DNA of 64,000 nucleotides from Alcaligenes sp. SDU_A2. GTDB lineage: Bacteria > Pseudomonadota > Gammaproteobacteria > Burkholderiales > Burkholderiaceae_B. Below, one piece after another: positions 9,896 to 19,092 of the stretch. Position 1 is the stretch's first letter. Every line of letters starts with the position of its first letter. Where the stretch lies: the NCBI RefSeq assembly GCF_038237375.1, contig NZ_CP151273.1, positions 3,410,001 through 3,474,000 of the forward strand. The letters run 5' to 3'. The notes below the pieces were generated by a model, which saw nothing but the letters and a program-made list of their open reading frames with translations, did not search any database and was not told the origin of the DNA. The translations under genes were made by a program, and so were the position numbers.

Positions 9896-10078
9896 TTGGA
9901 AAGAGGTGCTTTCCGGTCCGGCCCACGTCGGATCTGGGAAAGTCAAATGGGAAACGACGCCGCTCCTGGACGGAGCGGGCAAAACGTGCTGCCCCCGCAA
10001 CGGTACCTGCCTTGTGCAAAGCCCGACACCAGCCTCTTGAAATCCGCCCGCCAGCACCGCTGACGCACGGATTTCTCG
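9896..10078 (+). promoter_or_regulatory. Cobalamin (B12) riboswitch
   Basis: The leader of btuB contains the hallmark GCTGCCCCCGCAAC block (9988-10001), an upstream GGGAAACGA element (about 9951), and a B12-box-like AGCCCGACACCAGCC (about 10019-10033). Just beyond, GAAATCCG (10039-10046) can pair with CGGATTTC (10068-10075). A further 6-bp GC stem (10096-10101/10110-10115) precedes the AGGAA ribosome site. No T-run terminator is seen, so control of translation initiation is more likely than attenuation. In this class adenosylcobalamin binding lowers expression of uptake genes. Confidence 0.9.
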
Positions 10079-10160
10079 CCATCCTGAATCCATTGCCGCC
10101 CCCAGCGCCGGGCGGACTCGTTTAACGATGTGCGGGGACGCATGTCACACAGGAATCACC

Positions 10161-12008
10161 ATGTCCGCATTCTCCCTCCGGCCATTGATGGCCGCCGTGG
10201 TCGGCGCTCTGCCGCTGATAGCCACCGCCCAGACCGCCCCTGTGGCCAAGCTTGAACAAATCGTCGTCACCCCCAGCCGAATCGAACAACCACTCAAGAA
10301 TGTCTTGGGCGATGTCACCGTGATCGGCCAGGACACATTGCAAAAGGCCGGCCAAAGCAGCGTGGCCGAAATCCTGCAACGCCAGCCCGGCGTGGAAATC
10401 ACCACCAACGGCGGCCCGCAAGCGGTCACCAGCGTGTACCTGCGCGGCACCAATCCACAGCAAACCCGCATCATGATCGACGGCATGCGCATCAACAGCT
10501 CGACCAGCGGCTCGGTGAACTGGCAGGCGCTGGACCCTGCGCTGATCGAACGCATCGAAATCGTGCGCGGCGCTGGCAGCAGCTTGTACGGCTCGGATGC
10601 CATCGGCGGGGTCATCAACATCATCACCAAAAAAGGCCAGCGCGAACGTGCTTTAAGCGCCTGGGGCAATGTGGGCCTGGGTTCCTACGACACCTTCAAG
10701 TCCAGCGCCGGTTTTTCGGGCGCAACGCAAGGCTGGGATTACAGCCTGGCCACCAGCTACGGCACCAGCGACGGCTTTAACGCCACCAACCCGCAGGCCG
10801 GCGGCTTTACCTACAACCGCGACAAGAACGGCTACACACAACACGGATTCAGCGGCAGCCTGGGCTACGAGTGGGCACAAGGCCAGCACCTGGGCCTGAC
10901 CGCCCTGAACAGCTATATGGACGGCCAGTTCGACAGCGGCCCCGGCTTGACCACCCCCAGCACATTGACCCGACAGCAAGCCTACGGTCTGACCAGCACC
11001 AACAAACTGGCCGAACGCTGGACCAGCCGCCTGAGCGCCGCGCTAAGCAAAGAAGACGTGGAAACGCGCCAATTCAGCTCGCGCTTTTCCACCCTGCAGC
11101 GCCAGTACAGCTGGCAGAACGATGTGACCGTGGCGCAAGGCCACACCGTCTCGCTGCTGGCCGAGCGCCTGGAAGAGCGCATCAAGCACAGCACGGTGCA
11201 TACCGAGGACAAGCGCAACACCAATGCCGTTGCCCTGATCTACCGTGGCGATCTGGACCGCCACCACCTACAGGCCAGCCTGCGCAACGACAATATCAGC
11301 GGCTATGGCAACAAAGTAACGGGCGGCCTGGGCTACGACCTGGACATCACCGAAAACTGGACCGTAGGCGTGGCCGCCAATACGGGCTTTCGCGCGCCGA
11401 CATTTGCCGACCTGTATACCCCGTATAACTGGGGCTTTCGCGGCAACCCCGACCTGAATCCGGAAAAATCGCGCAACGTCGAAGGCCACATCCGCTATAC
11501 CGACGAGACGACCGAGCTGGGTCTGGTGGTCTACCAGAACCGTATCCGCGACATGATCAACCCGTATGTCTGCGATGCGAACTTCGAGTGCACCAGCGCC
11601 AATACCGAACGGGCCCGCATCACCGGCCTGACCCTGACGGCCATGAAACAACTGGGCGACACAACCCTGACCGCCAGCGCCGATTTTGCCAACCCAAAGG
11701 ATGACAACACCGGCAAGCAACTGATCCGCCGCGCCAAACAAAACCACAAGCTGGCTGTGGAACAACGCATCGACGCCCTGAAAGTCGGTGCCGAATACCA
11801 GTTCGCCAGCCACCGTTACGAAGACGCCGCCAACAAGCTACGCCTGGGCGGCTACGGACTGCTGAACCTGACGGCCAGCTACCCCATCACCTCCAGCCTG
11901 GAGGCCCAGCTGCGCTGGAACAACGTGCTGGACAAGGACTACACCCTGATCCGTGGCTACAACAACCCCGGCTCCAGCGTGTTCCTGAACCTGGCCTGGC
12001 GCATGTAA
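10161..12008 (+). CDS. btuB: TonB-dependent vitamin B12 outer-membrane receptor
   Basis: This 615-residue outer-membrane transporter has a signal peptide (MSAFSLRPLMAAVVGAL.. with cleavage after ATAQ). A TonB-box/plug start follows (EQIVVTPSR), then plug motifs including VYLRGTNPQQTRIMIDGMR and GSSLYGSDAIGGVINIITKK. A 22-strand-type barrel ends in VFLNLAWRM. NTGFRAPTFADLY and NLNPEKSRNVEGH are typical BtuB/FepA-class barrel motifs. The ATG at 10161 has an AGGAA site seven bases upstream. The cobalamin riboswitch in its leader fixes the substrate as a corrinoid. btuF follows almost immediately. Confidence 0.94.
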   Translation: MSAFSLRPLMAAVVGALPLIATAQTAPVAKLEQIVVTPSRIEQPLKNVLGDVTVIGQDTLQKAGQSSVAEILQRQPGVEITTNGGPQAVTSVYLRGTNPQQTRIMIDGMRINSSTSGSVNWQALDPALIERIEIVRGAGSSLYGSDAIGGVINIITKKGQRERALSAWGNVGLGSYDTFKSSAGFSGATQGWDYSLATSYGTSDGFNATNPQAGGFTYNRDKNGYTQHGFSGSLGYEWAQGQHLGLTALNSYMDGQFDSGPGLTTPSTLTRQQAYGLTSTNKLAERWTSRLSAALSKEDVETRQFSSRFSTLQRQYSWQNDVTVAQGHTVSLLAERLEERIKHSTVHTEDKRNTNAVALIYRGDLDRHHLQASLRNDNISGYGNKVTGGLGYDLDITENWTVGVAANTGFRAPTFADLYTPYNWGFRGNPDLNPEKSRNVEGHIRYTDETTELGLVVYQNRIRDMINPYVCDANFECTSANTERARITGLTLTAMKQLGDTTLTASADFANPKDDNTGKQLIRRAKQNHKLAVEQRIDALKVGAEYQFASHRYEDAANKLRLGGYGLLNLTASYPITSSLEAQLRWNNVLDKDYTLIRGYNNPGSSVFLNLAWRM

Positions 12009-12070
12009 GCATGGCAACGGGGCTGCGACCCCGGCGGCGCCCGTGCGCCGCTTTGCCCCGCGCCCTGATC

Positions 12071-12949
12071 ATGGTCATGACTGCCGCCGCCCCATTCATA
12101 CACCGGCTACGCCTTGGCCTGACCGGTGTCTGCCTGTTGCTTGCCCCCCTTGCCCTACGGGCCGAGCCGATTGCGGCAGTCCCCCCCACCGTCGTCAGCC
12201 TGGCCCCACATATAACGGAAATCTTATATGCGGCCGGTGCCGGCGCACATGTGATGGCAGTGGACAGTTCCAGCGACTTCCCGCCGGATGCGCTGACGCT
12301 GCCGCGCATCGGCGACGCGCTGCGCGTCAATCCGGAGATGTTGCTGCAACTGCGGCCCGACCGGGTATGGGCCTGGCAAAGCACGCAGATCGGCCCCGAA
12401 CTGAGCCGACAACTACAGCAAACCGGCATCCATCTGACCCTGGCGGCCCCCGAGCGTCTGGACGACATCCCGGCATTGGTACGTCGTGCGGGTCTGGAAT
12501 TGAATACCTTGGAGCAGGCCAACCTGGCTGCCGCCGCCCTGGAGCATCAGATTGCGGCCCTGCGCCAGGACCGCCACGCCACCGAACCGATTACCGCCTT
12601 TCTGGAAATCGGCCACGAACCGCTCTACACACTGGCACGCGACCCGTTGACGCAGGATGTGCTCGCCACCTGCAACACCCGCAACATTTATGCCCGGCAC
12701 GCCTCCGTCGCCCCTACCGTCAATCTGGAAGATGTGCTGCATCGCAAGCCGCAAGTCATCATCATGGCGTATAAAGACCCGGCCTTGCTGCGCGCACGCC
12801 ACCAGTTCTGGGAAACACACCTGGGTCTGCCCCCCCAGGCCGTGCTCAACCTGAATCCGGACGCCTTGTACCGTCCCGGCCCACGCTTGATCGACGCCAC
12901 GCGCATACTGTGCGAACAGTTGGATCGCTACCGCGCCAGCCGGCGCTAG
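12071..12949 (+). CDS. btuF: Periplasmic cobalamin-binding protein, BtuF-like
   Basis: A class III periplasmic binding protein of about 292 residues. The N-terminal segment ([22 protein letters not shown]) is a signal peptide. The mature part starts with [18 protein letters not shown], the classic BtuF/HemV entry motif, followed by [21 protein letters not shown]. In the second lobe, [15 protein letters not shown] is conserved. An alternative ATG at 12011, two bases after the btuB stop, would add an Arg-rich 20-residue extension. The gene is clearly in an operon with btuB under the riboswitch. No BtuC permease or BtuD ATPase follows, so the inner-membrane part must be encoded elsewhere. Confidence 0.88.
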   Translation: MVMTAAAPFIHRLRLGLTGVCLLLAPLALRAEPIAAVPPTVVSLAPHITEILYAAGAGAHVMAVDSSSDFPPDALTLPRIGDALRVNPEMLLQLRPDRVWAWQSTQIGPELSRQLQQTGIHLTLAAPERLDDIPALVRRAGLELNTLEQANLAAAALEHQIAALRQDRHATEPITAFLEIGHEPLYTLARDPLTQDVLATCNTRNIYARHASVAPTVNLEDVLHRKPQVIIMAYKDPALLRARHQFWETHLGLPPQAVLNLNPDALYRPGPRLIDATRILCEQLDRYRASRR

Positions 12950-13086
12950 GGATACACTGCGCCATCCGCCCCCGAACGTCCCGGCAAGCGCGCCCGCACA
13001 GAACGGATAAATCGATTATCCTTCTGTCTATTGGTTATTTGAAACAGACGACGCCAGTGCTGACGCCGTCCTCCCGCATCACCACC

Positions 13087-13896
13087 ATGACCCACACTCT
13101 GAACAACGACCCATTTGTCCTGGCCGGCAAGACCTATCAATCCCGCCTGCTGGTGGGCACCGGAAAATATAAGGATTTCGACGAAACCCGCCTGGCCATC
13201 GAGGCCAGCGGTGCCGATATCGTTACCGTCGCCATCCGCCGCACCAATATCGGCCAGCACGCCAACGAGCCCAGCCTGCTGGACTACCTGCCGCCTTCGC
13301 AATATACCTTGCTGCCCAATACCGCCGGCTGTTACACGGCCGACGATGCCGTACGCACGCTGCGCCTGGCGCGCGAACTGCTCGATGGCCATAAGCTGGT
13401 GAAGCTGGAAGTGCTGGGCGATGCGGGCAATCTGTTCCCCAATATGCCCGAAACCCTGAAAGCAGCCAAAACACTGGTGGCCGAAGGGTTCGACGTCATG
13501 GTGTACTGCGCCGACGACCCGATCCAGGCCCGCATGCTGGAAGATATTGGTTGTGTGGCCATCATGCCACTGGCCTCGCTCATCGGCTCGGGCATGGGTA
13601 TTCTGAACCCCTGGAACCTGCGCCTGATCATCGATCAAAGCTCGGTGCCGGTCCTGGTGGATGCCGGCGTGGGCACGGCCTCGGATGCGGCCATCGCCAT
13701 GGAACTGGGCTGCGACGGCGTGTTGATGAACACCGCCATCGCCGGAGCCCGCCAGCCCATCCTGATGGCCAGCGCCATGAACCTGGCCGTGCAGGCCGGC
13801 CGCCAGGCCTACCTGTCGGGCCGCGTGCCGCGCAAATACTACGACGCAGACCCCAGTTCGCCGACCGAGGGACTGATTCACTCCCGCACATCCTGA
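13087..13896 (+). CDS. thiG: Thiazole synthase
   Basis: ThiG builds the thiazole phosphate of thiamine from deoxyxylulose phosphate, dehydroglycine and ThiS-thiocarboxylate. The 269-residue TIM-barrel protein shows [23 protein letters not shown], the Schiff-base lysine in KLEVLGD (about Lys107), and the phosphate loop [20 protein letters not shown]. The ATG at 13087 was chosen over an upstream in-frame start because family homology begins at [15 protein letters not shown]. thiD starts four bases after its stop. No thiS lies immediately upstream, which is unusual, and no TPP-riboswitch motif was found in 12950-13086. Confidence 0.94.
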   Translation: MTHTLNNDPFVLAGKTYQSRLLVGTGKYKDFDETRLAIEASGADIVTVAIRRTNIGQHANEPSLLDYLPPSQYTLLPNTAGCYTADDAVRTLRLARELLDGHKLVKLEVLGDAGNLFPNMPETLKAAKTLVAEGFDVMVYCADDPIQARMLEDIGCVAIMPLASLIGSGMGILNPWNLRLIIDQSSVPVLVDAGVGTASDAAIAMELGCDGVLMNTAIAGARQPILMASAMNLAVQAGRQAYLSGRVPRKYYDADPSSPTEGLIHSRTS

Positions 13897-13900
13897 TTCC

Positions 13901-14719
13901 ATGATTCCCAATACGCTGACCATCGCCGGAGTCGATCCTTCCGGCGGCGCCGGCATTCTGGCCGACGTCAAAGCCATGAGTGCCCTGGGTGCCTACGCTA
14001 CGGCCGTGATCGCCGCCCTGACTGCCCAGAACACCCAGGGCGTCACCGGCATCAGCCCCGTTCCAGCCGAGTTCGTGCGCCTGCAGATCGACACACTGTT
14101 CGCCGACGTGCGCATTGCTGCCGTCAAGATCGGCATGCTGGGCCAGGAAGCCGTCACCCGCGTGGTGGCCGAACGCATGGCGCACTTCAAACCCCGGCAC
14201 CTGGTGCTGGACCCGGTCATGATCGCCAAAAGCGGCGATCATCTGCTGGAACGCTCGGCGGTCAACGCACTGCGCGAAGGGCTGGTGCCGCTGTGTACCA
14301 TGATCACGCCTAATCTGCCCGAAGCCGGTGTGCTGCTCGAAGCCCGTCCCGTCGAGACCCTGAAAGAAATGCGCCAGGCCGCCGAACGTCTGCGCCGCCT
14401 GATGAACCACAGCGATCAGCGCTGGGTGTTTCTGAAAGGTGGTCACCTGCCCGGTTCGGACTGCATAGATCTGCTGCACGATGGCGATCAGATGATAGAG
14501 ATGCCGGCCCGACGCATCGACACCGTCAACACGCATGGCACAGGCTGCACGCTGGCCGCCGCGCTGGCCGCTCTGCTGCCCCAGCACGACTCGGTGCCGG
14601 ACGCGGCCCTGGCCGCCAAGCGATATCTGTACAAGGCCATTGCACGGTCAGGCGAACTGGATGTGGGCAGCGGCCACGGGCCGGTACACCACTTCCATCG
14701 CCTTTGGTCCTCCTCCTGA
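13901..14719 (+). CDS. thiD: Hydroxymethylpyrimidine/phosphomethylpyrimidine kinase
   Basis: ThiD phosphorylates HMP and HMP-phosphate to HMP-diphosphate for thiamine synthesis. The 272-residue ribokinase-fold protein has TIAGVDPSGGAGILAD at the N-terminus, ALTAQNTQGV, VLDPVMIAKSGDHLL (about 105-119), TPNLPEAGVLL, KGGHLPGSD, and the anion-hole/catalytic motif NTHGTGCTLAAALAA (about 209-223). It is tightly linked to thiG, supporting a shared transcript. The C-terminal tail (HFHRLWSSS) is typical. Confidence 0.94.
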   Translation: MIPNTLTIAGVDPSGGAGILADVKAMSALGAYATAVIAALTAQNTQGVTGISPVPAEFVRLQIDTLFADVRIAAVKIGMLGQEAVTRVVAERMAHFKPRHLVLDPVMIAKSGDHLLERSAVNALREGLVPLCTMITPNLPEAGVLLEARPVETLKEMRQAAERLRRLMNHSDQRWVFLKGGHLPGSDCIDLLHDGDQMIEMPARRIDTVNTHGTGCTLAAALAALLPQHDSVPDAALAAKRYLYKAIARSGELDVGSGHGPVHHFHRLWSSS

Positions 14720-14763
14720 ACCACGATCACTTGCCGGCGTCCGCCACGACGCCCGGAGCCATC

Positions 14764-15459
14764 ATGTCTACACTCGGTATTATTGTGGCCATGCGCGAAG
14801 AACTGGATGTCGTGCTGGCCCGCCTGCAGGATACCCGCACCCACCAGCGCGCAGGCATGACGTTTCATTGCGGCAACTACCTGGGCAAACCCGTGGTGGC
14901 CGTGGTGTGCGGCGTGGGCAAAGTCAATGCCGCCACTTGCACCCAGCTGCTGATTTCAGAGTTTTCCGTAAACCGACTGATCAATATCGGGATTGCGGGT
15001 GGATTGGGCCCCGGCATCGTACCCGGTGACATCGTCATCGCCGACACGCTGGTGCAGCACGATATGGACCTGCAGGCGCTGGGACTGCCGCCTGGGCAGC
15101 TTTTCCGGCTGGACACCTTCGACTTCCCAGCCGATCCAGCGCTGTTCCAGCTTGCTCTGGATGCAGCCCGACACATCCAGAACCACCAGGTTCACGTGGG
15201 ACGGATCGTAACCGGCGACCAGTTCATCGCCTGCCAGCAAAAAACCCAATGGCTGACCCAGACTTTCGGGGCGCTGGCCTGCGAAATGGAAAGCGCCGCC
15301 ATTGCCCAGGTCTGCTATCTGAACGCGCTGCCCTTTGTCTGCATACGCAGCATCTCCGACAATGCCAATCAAGGCGCACACATGGACTTTGACACTTTCT
15401 TGCCCATTGCCGTCAACAATGCCAGCGCCTTGCTGCATGCCATGGTGCCGGCCTGCTAA
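14764..15459 (+). CDS. mtnN: 5'-methylthioadenosine/S-adenosylhomocysteine nucleosidase
   Basis: This enzyme hydrolyses MTA and SAH to adenine and the thioribose/ribosyl-homocysteine, recycling SAM by-products. The 231-residue phosphorylase-superfamily protein begins MSTLGIIVAMREELD, with catalytic Glu about 12. It continues with VVCGVGKVNAA, NIGIAGGLGPGIVPGDIVIAD, VTGDQFIA, the substrate-binding CEMESAAIAQV and the catalytic Asp in RSISDNA. The ATG at 14764 fits homology; a longer in-frame start at 14704 is unlikely. It follows thiD with a 44-bp gap on the same strand. Confidence 0.9.
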   Translation: MSTLGIIVAMREELDVVLARLQDTRTHQRAGMTFHCGNYLGKPVVAVVCGVGKVNAATCTQLLISEFSVNRLINIGIAGGLGPGIVPGDIVIADTLVQHDMDLQALGLPPGQLFRLDTFDFPADPALFQLALDAARHIQNHQVHVGRIVTGDQFIACQQKTQWLTQTFGALACEMESAAIAQVCYLNALPFVCIRSISDNANQGAHMDFDTFLPIAVNNASALLHAMVPAC

Positions 15460-15464
15460 GCGCC

Positions 15465-15486
15465 GGCGCACCGATATTGGTGCGCT
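15465..15486 (+). other. Stem-loop between mtnN and the methyltransferase gene
   Basis: GCGCACC (15467-15473) can pair with GGTGCGC (15479-15485) across a short loop. A TATAAT hexamer follows at 15491-15496, but no good -35 element lies 17 bp above it. The hairpin has no T-run. It may be a weak terminator of mtnN or part of the next promoter. Confidence 0.3.
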
Positions 15487-15531
15487 GGCTTATAATTGAT
15501 TCTTTGCCACGCCTTTAGTTTTCTGGAAGCT

Positions 15532-16212
15532 ATGAACATCACCGCGCTGTCTGAACTCGAACGTGCCCGCTACTACATGGTCGAACAACAAATCCGACCC
15601 TGGAACGTATCCGACGAAAACGTGCTGCAAGCCCTGTTCTCCGTACAGCGCGAGCGCTATGTTCCTTCGACACTGCGCTCGACGGCCTTCTCGGACACCG
15701 AGCTGCCCTTGATCATCAACGCCGTGGACACCCACGAAACCATGCTCTCGCCCAAGGTCGAGGCCCGTCTGACGCAGGATCTGCAATTGCAGCCCACCGA
15801 CGGCGTGCTCGAAATCGGCACGGGTTCGGGCTATCAGGCCGCCCTACTGGCCCATCTGGCCCAGCAGGTCACTTCCGTGGAAATCGACAGCAAGCTGGCC
15901 GCTTTCGCCCAGGAAAACCTGCAGCGCAACAATGTGCGCAACGTCAAAGTCGAAGTGGGCGATGCGCACGCCGGCTGGGGCACCACCGAATACGACGCGA
16001 TCCTGGTCACCGGATCGGTACCCACCATCCCCGATGCCCTCAAATATCAGCTCTGTATCGGCGGCCGGCTGGTCGTGGTGGTCGGTCAGAACCCCGTCAT
16101 GACCGCCGTGCGCATTACCCGCACCAGCGCCGCCAGCTTCGAGACCACCCCCTTGTTCGATACCTGGATCAAGCCATTGCGCGGCACCGCCGTGTCTCAA
16201 TTCCGGTTCTGA
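15532..16212 (+). CDS. Protein-L-isoaspartate O-methyltransferase-like protein
   Basis: A 226-residue SAM-dependent methyltransferase. RYYMVEQQIRPWNV near the N-terminus, HETMLSPKVEARLTQDL, the glycine motif VLEIGTGSGYQAALLA (about 84-99) and YDAILVTGSVP define the Pcm family branch found upstream of tolC in Bordetella and relatives. The branch is divergent from true Pcm (VEQQIRPW replaces the usual substrate loop), so isoaspartyl repair is only inferred. A GGAAG site precedes the ATG at 15532. tolC starts 13 bp after its stop. Confidence 0.85.
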   Translation: MNITALSELERARYYMVEQQIRPWNVSDENVLQALFSVQRERYVPSTLRSTAFSDTELPLIINAVDTHETMLSPKVEARLTQDLQLQPTDGVLEIGTGSGYQAALLAHLAQQVTSVEIDSKLAAFAQENLQRNNVRNVKVEVGDAHAGWGTTEYDAILVTGSVPTIPDALKYQLCIGGRLVVVVGQNPVMTAVRITRTSAASFETTPLFDTWIKPLRGTAVSQFRF

Positions 16213-16225
16213 AACAACAATTTGC

Positions 16226-17572
16226 ATGGCTGTCGCCGCCCACCTGCGCGTCTGCATCCTGGCCTGTGGCATCCTGAGCGGCGCTGCTCAGGCCCAGGAT
16301 CTACTCCAGACATGGAACCAGGCGCTGGCCCGCGAACCACAATTCGGGGCAGCGCAGGCGGCCCGCCAGGCGGATCAGGAACGGATTCCCCAAAGCCGCG
16401 CCCAGTTATTGCCGCAGATCACGGCCACCGGCACGGCCGAACTACAAGAACGACGCCAGACCAGTCGACTTTCCACGCGGCACTCCTCGGACCGCGCCCT
16501 CTGGTCTTTGTCCCTGAGTCAGCCCATCTACAACCGTAGCGCCTGGGCACAATACGAGCGCGCCCAACTGCTGGCGCAAGGGGCCGATGTTCAGCTTGCT
16601 CTGGAAAGGCAAGCCTTGATGCTGCGCGTCAGCCAGGGGTACTTCGACATACTTGCCGCCCAGGACGCTCTGGCCACCCTGAAAGCCGAACAAGCCGCTA
16701 TCGATGAACAACTGCGTGCCGCCGACCAAAACTTTCAGTTGGGCGGCACCACGATTACCGACACCTACGAAGCGCGCTCCCGCCTGGACCTGACCCGCGC
16801 CAAAGTCCTGCAAGCCGAAAACACCTTACAGGTTGCGCAAGACAAACTGGCGGCCCTGACGCTGGAACGACCCGCAAAACTGGCCCGGCTACGCAATCCG
16901 TTGCGCCTGCCCGCCCCTCAGCCATCCAGGCTGCAGGATTGGCTGGATCAATCCAGCCAATCAGGTCTGTCTGTGGCATTGGCCGACCTGAACAGCCGCG
17001 CCGTGCAAGAGCAACTGAACAGCACCCAGGCGCAACACCAGCCGACCTTGGCCCTGAAAGCGCAGACCGGCAGCGGCAGCGACCAGACCTTGTTCGGGCA
17101 GTCTGGCGGTGGCCCACGGTCGCTCAACAGCGCCATCGGACTGGAACTAAGCATCCCGATCTTTCGCGGCGGCGAAACATCCTCGCAAGTGCGCGAACAG
17201 ACCTCGCGGCTGCAAGAGGCACGCTATCAATTGCAACTGGCTCAGCAACAAGCCATTCAGCAGACACGCCAGTATTTTTCGGGCGTCACCAGCGGGCTGA
17301 GCCGGGTACAAATCCTGGAAGCCGCCGAAAAATCCAGTCTGGATTCCGTGAAGGCCAACAAGCTGGCCTACGAGATCGGCGTGCGCGTCAACATCGATGT
17401 GCTCAACGCTCAACAACAGCTCTACGAAACGCAACGCAACCTATCGCAAGCGCGCTACGACGTTCTGATGAACAGCCTGCGCCTGAAGGCCGCCAGCGGC
17501 ACACTGGACGAAAGCGACCTGCGTGCCGTAAACCAACTGCTGGAACCGTCTGCCAACGCAAACGGCAGCTAG
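16226..17572 (+). CDS. tolC: TolC-family outer-membrane efflux channel
   Basis: A 448-residue protein with a signal peptide (MAVAAHLRVCILACGILSGAAQA, cleaved before QDLLQ) and two tandem TolC repeats rich in long coiled-coil helices. Typical motifs are RAQLLPQITATGT, WSLSLSQPIYNRSAW, VQGYFDIL-like SQGYFDILAAQ, and in the second repeat GLELSIPIFRGGETSSQVR and YEIGVRVNIDVLNAQQQLYET. It would act as the trimeric outer-membrane duct for type I secretion or RND/MFS pumps, none of which is adjacent. The gene converges on hldC with a 4-nt overlap of the ends. Confidence 0.92.
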   Translation: MAVAAHLRVCILACGILSGAAQAQDLLQTWNQALAREPQFGAAQAARQADQERIPQSRAQLLPQITATGTAELQERRQTSRLSTRHSSDRALWSLSLSQPIYNRSAWAQYERAQLLAQGADVQLALERQALMLRVSQGYFDILAAQDALATLKAEQAAIDEQLRAADQNFQLGGTTITDTYEARSRLDLTRAKVLQAENTLQVAQDKLAALTLERPAKLARLRNPLRLPAPQPSRLQDWLDQSSQSGLSVALADLNSRAVQEQLNSTQAQHQPTLALKAQTGSGSDQTLFGQSGGGPRSLNSAIGLELSIPIFRGGETSSQVREQTSRLQEARYQLQLAQQQAIQQTRQYFSGVTSGLSRVQILEAAEKSSLDSVKANKLAYEIGVRVNIDVLNAQQQLYETQRNLSQARYDVLMNSLRLKAASGTLDESDLRAVNQLLEPSANANGS

Positions 17573-18051
17573 CTACGCAGCCTCTTGACCAGCGATGTCG
17601 TCGAACGCTGGAACTCAAACGGAATGGCGCGCGCATCGCCACCCCAGCTGCGCACCAGCGCCGTTTCAGGCAGCACTTCCATATCGTAGTCACCACCCTT
17701 GACGATCAGGTCTGGCCGCAAGGCGGCAATCAAAGCCTCGGGCGTATCTTCCGGAAAGATCACCACGGCGTCCACGCAAGCCAGGGACGCCAATAATGCC
17801 GCCCTGTCCTGCTCGCCGTTGATGGGACGCTCGGGGCCCTTGTTCAAACGGCGCACCGAGTCGTCCGCATTGACCCCGACCACCAGCGCAGCCCCCATCT
17901 GTGCCGCTTGATCCAGATAGGTAACATGACCACGGTGCAACAGATCGAACACACCATTGGTAAAGACCAGCGGACGCGGCAAGCGGCCCTGGGCGATAGC
18001 CTGGGCCAACTCGTCGCGATCCAGAATCTTGGCCTCGAAACGCGCTGTCAT
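17569..18051 (-). CDS. hldC: D-glycero-beta-D-manno-heptose 1-phosphate adenylyltransferase
   Basis: Stand-alone C-terminal (rfaE2/HldC) domain of the bifunctional HldE known from E. coli; it makes ADP-heptose for the LPS core. The 160-residue protein has the nucleotidyltransferase signature LVFTNGVFDLLHRGHVTYL (about 27-45), VVGVNADDSVRRLNKGP, and VKGGDYDMEVLPE. The kinase domain (rfaE1/HldA) is not in the window. The ATG overlaps the stop of the upstream ferritin-like gene by four bases, so translation is probably coupled. Confidence 0.93.
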   Translation of the reverse strand: MTARFEAKILDRDELAQAIAQGRLPRPLVFTNGVFDLLHRGHVTYLDQAAQMGAALVVGVNADDSVRRLNKGPERPINGEQDRAALLASLACVDAVVIFPEDTPEALIAALRPDLIVKGGDYDMEVLPETALVRSWGGDARAIPFEFQRSTTSLVKRLRS

Positions 18052-18914
18052 GTCAGGATCAAGGACTCGGCCGGTGCCTGACGGGTCAACTCCTTGCGAT
18101 AGCGGTTCAATTCCTGAACGGTCTCGAAAGAGCTGCCCAACAACAAAGACATATTGTGCAGAATGCGCGTGCTGACCTTATGTTCCCATTCCTTGTCGAA
18201 ACGGATCTGGGTATCCAGCCAGTTCTCCAGCCAACCTGGCGAAGGCAGCTTGGACTGCACGGTGTCCTCAGGGTACATCGCCTTGTTCACGTGCAGATTG
18301 GTCGGATGCAGGGCCTGGGCCGTGCGATGCGCCGACGCCATCAACACACCGATCTTGGCAAACGCCATGCGCGCCTGCAAGCCAAACTCTTGTCCCTTGT
18401 GTACCAGAGCGCGCTTCATGTAGCGCAGGTACGCGCCAGCATGACGGGCTTCGTCCTGGGCCACGATCTTGTAAATAGCCTTGATCACAGGCTCCGTGTG
18501 CCAGTCGGCGGCGCGGCGGTACCAATGATTCAGACGCACTTCGCCGCAAAAATGCAGCATCAGCGTCTCCATCGCGGGAGCCGGATCAAAGTCAAAGCGC
18601 ACTTTGTGCAGCTCTTCTTCGGTAGGCATCAATTCGGGACGAAAACGGCGCAAGTACTCGATAAGCACCAGCGAGTGCTTTTGCTCCTCGAAGAACCAGA
18701 CCGACATGAACGCGGAAAAATCGCTGTCGTCCTTGTTGTCACGCAAAAACATCTCGGTAGCCGGCAACGCGGCCCATTCCGTGATGGCATTCATCTTGAT
18801 GGTGTAGGCCTGCTCGTCGCTGAGCTTGCTGCCATCAAAATCGTCCCAAGGGATGTCCTGCGCCAGATTCCAGCGCACCGCCTCCATGGACTTGAACAAT
18901 TCGTGGTAGAGCAT
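18048..18914 (-). CDS. Ferritin-like di-iron protein
   Basis: A 288-residue all-helical protein with a di-iron ligand pattern: Glu in ITEWAALPATE, EEQKH (about 77-81), Glu/His in FCGEVRLNH, and DEARH (about 153-157). This spacing is like acyl-ACP desaturase/ribonucleotide-reductase-like ferritins, and such proteins are often annotated as ferritin-like or acyl-ACP desaturase in this family. There is no signal peptide. It forms an overlapping pair with hldC. Whether it hydroxylates a lipid, desaturates or has another oxidative role cannot be told. The region 18915-19092 upstream holds no gene. Confidence 0.8.
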   Translation of the reverse strand: MLYHELFKSMEAVRWNLAQDIPWDDFDGSKLSDEQAYTIKMNAITEWAALPATEMFLRDNKDDSDFSAFMSVWFFEEQKHSLVLIEYLRRFRPELMPTEEELHKVRFDFDPAPAMETLMLHFCGEVRLNHWYRRAADWHTEPVIKAIYKIVAQDEARHAGAYLRYMKRALVHKGQEFGLQARMAFAKIGVLMASAHRTAQALHPTNLHVNKAMYPEDTVQSKLPSPGWLENWLDTQIRFDKEWEHKVSTRILHNMSLLLGSSFETVQELNRYRKELTRQAPAESLILT

Positions 18915-19092
18915 AACGATTCCTAAAAAGAATCAAGCGGTTCCATGACAGCGGCGCGAAGGCCGGCCAAACGGACTTGCTGATGGCCGGCGCACATATG
19001 GGCCGGCAGGCATGCGTCCATCGTAGAACCCGCGGTTATCAGAAATATGTCAGTTCTTAAAAAAAACCGACGCGTCGCGTGGAAGTCACACT

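Noticed and set aside
12950-13086. Possible TPP riboswitch or thiS upstream of thiG
   Set aside because: No CTGAGA/ACCTGA-type aptamer motif and no short frame with a C-terminal Gly-Gly was found.
19050-19092. A-run and CGACGCGTCG after ubiB as a terminator
   Set aside because: The palindrome has no loop and cannot form a stable hairpin; left uncalled.
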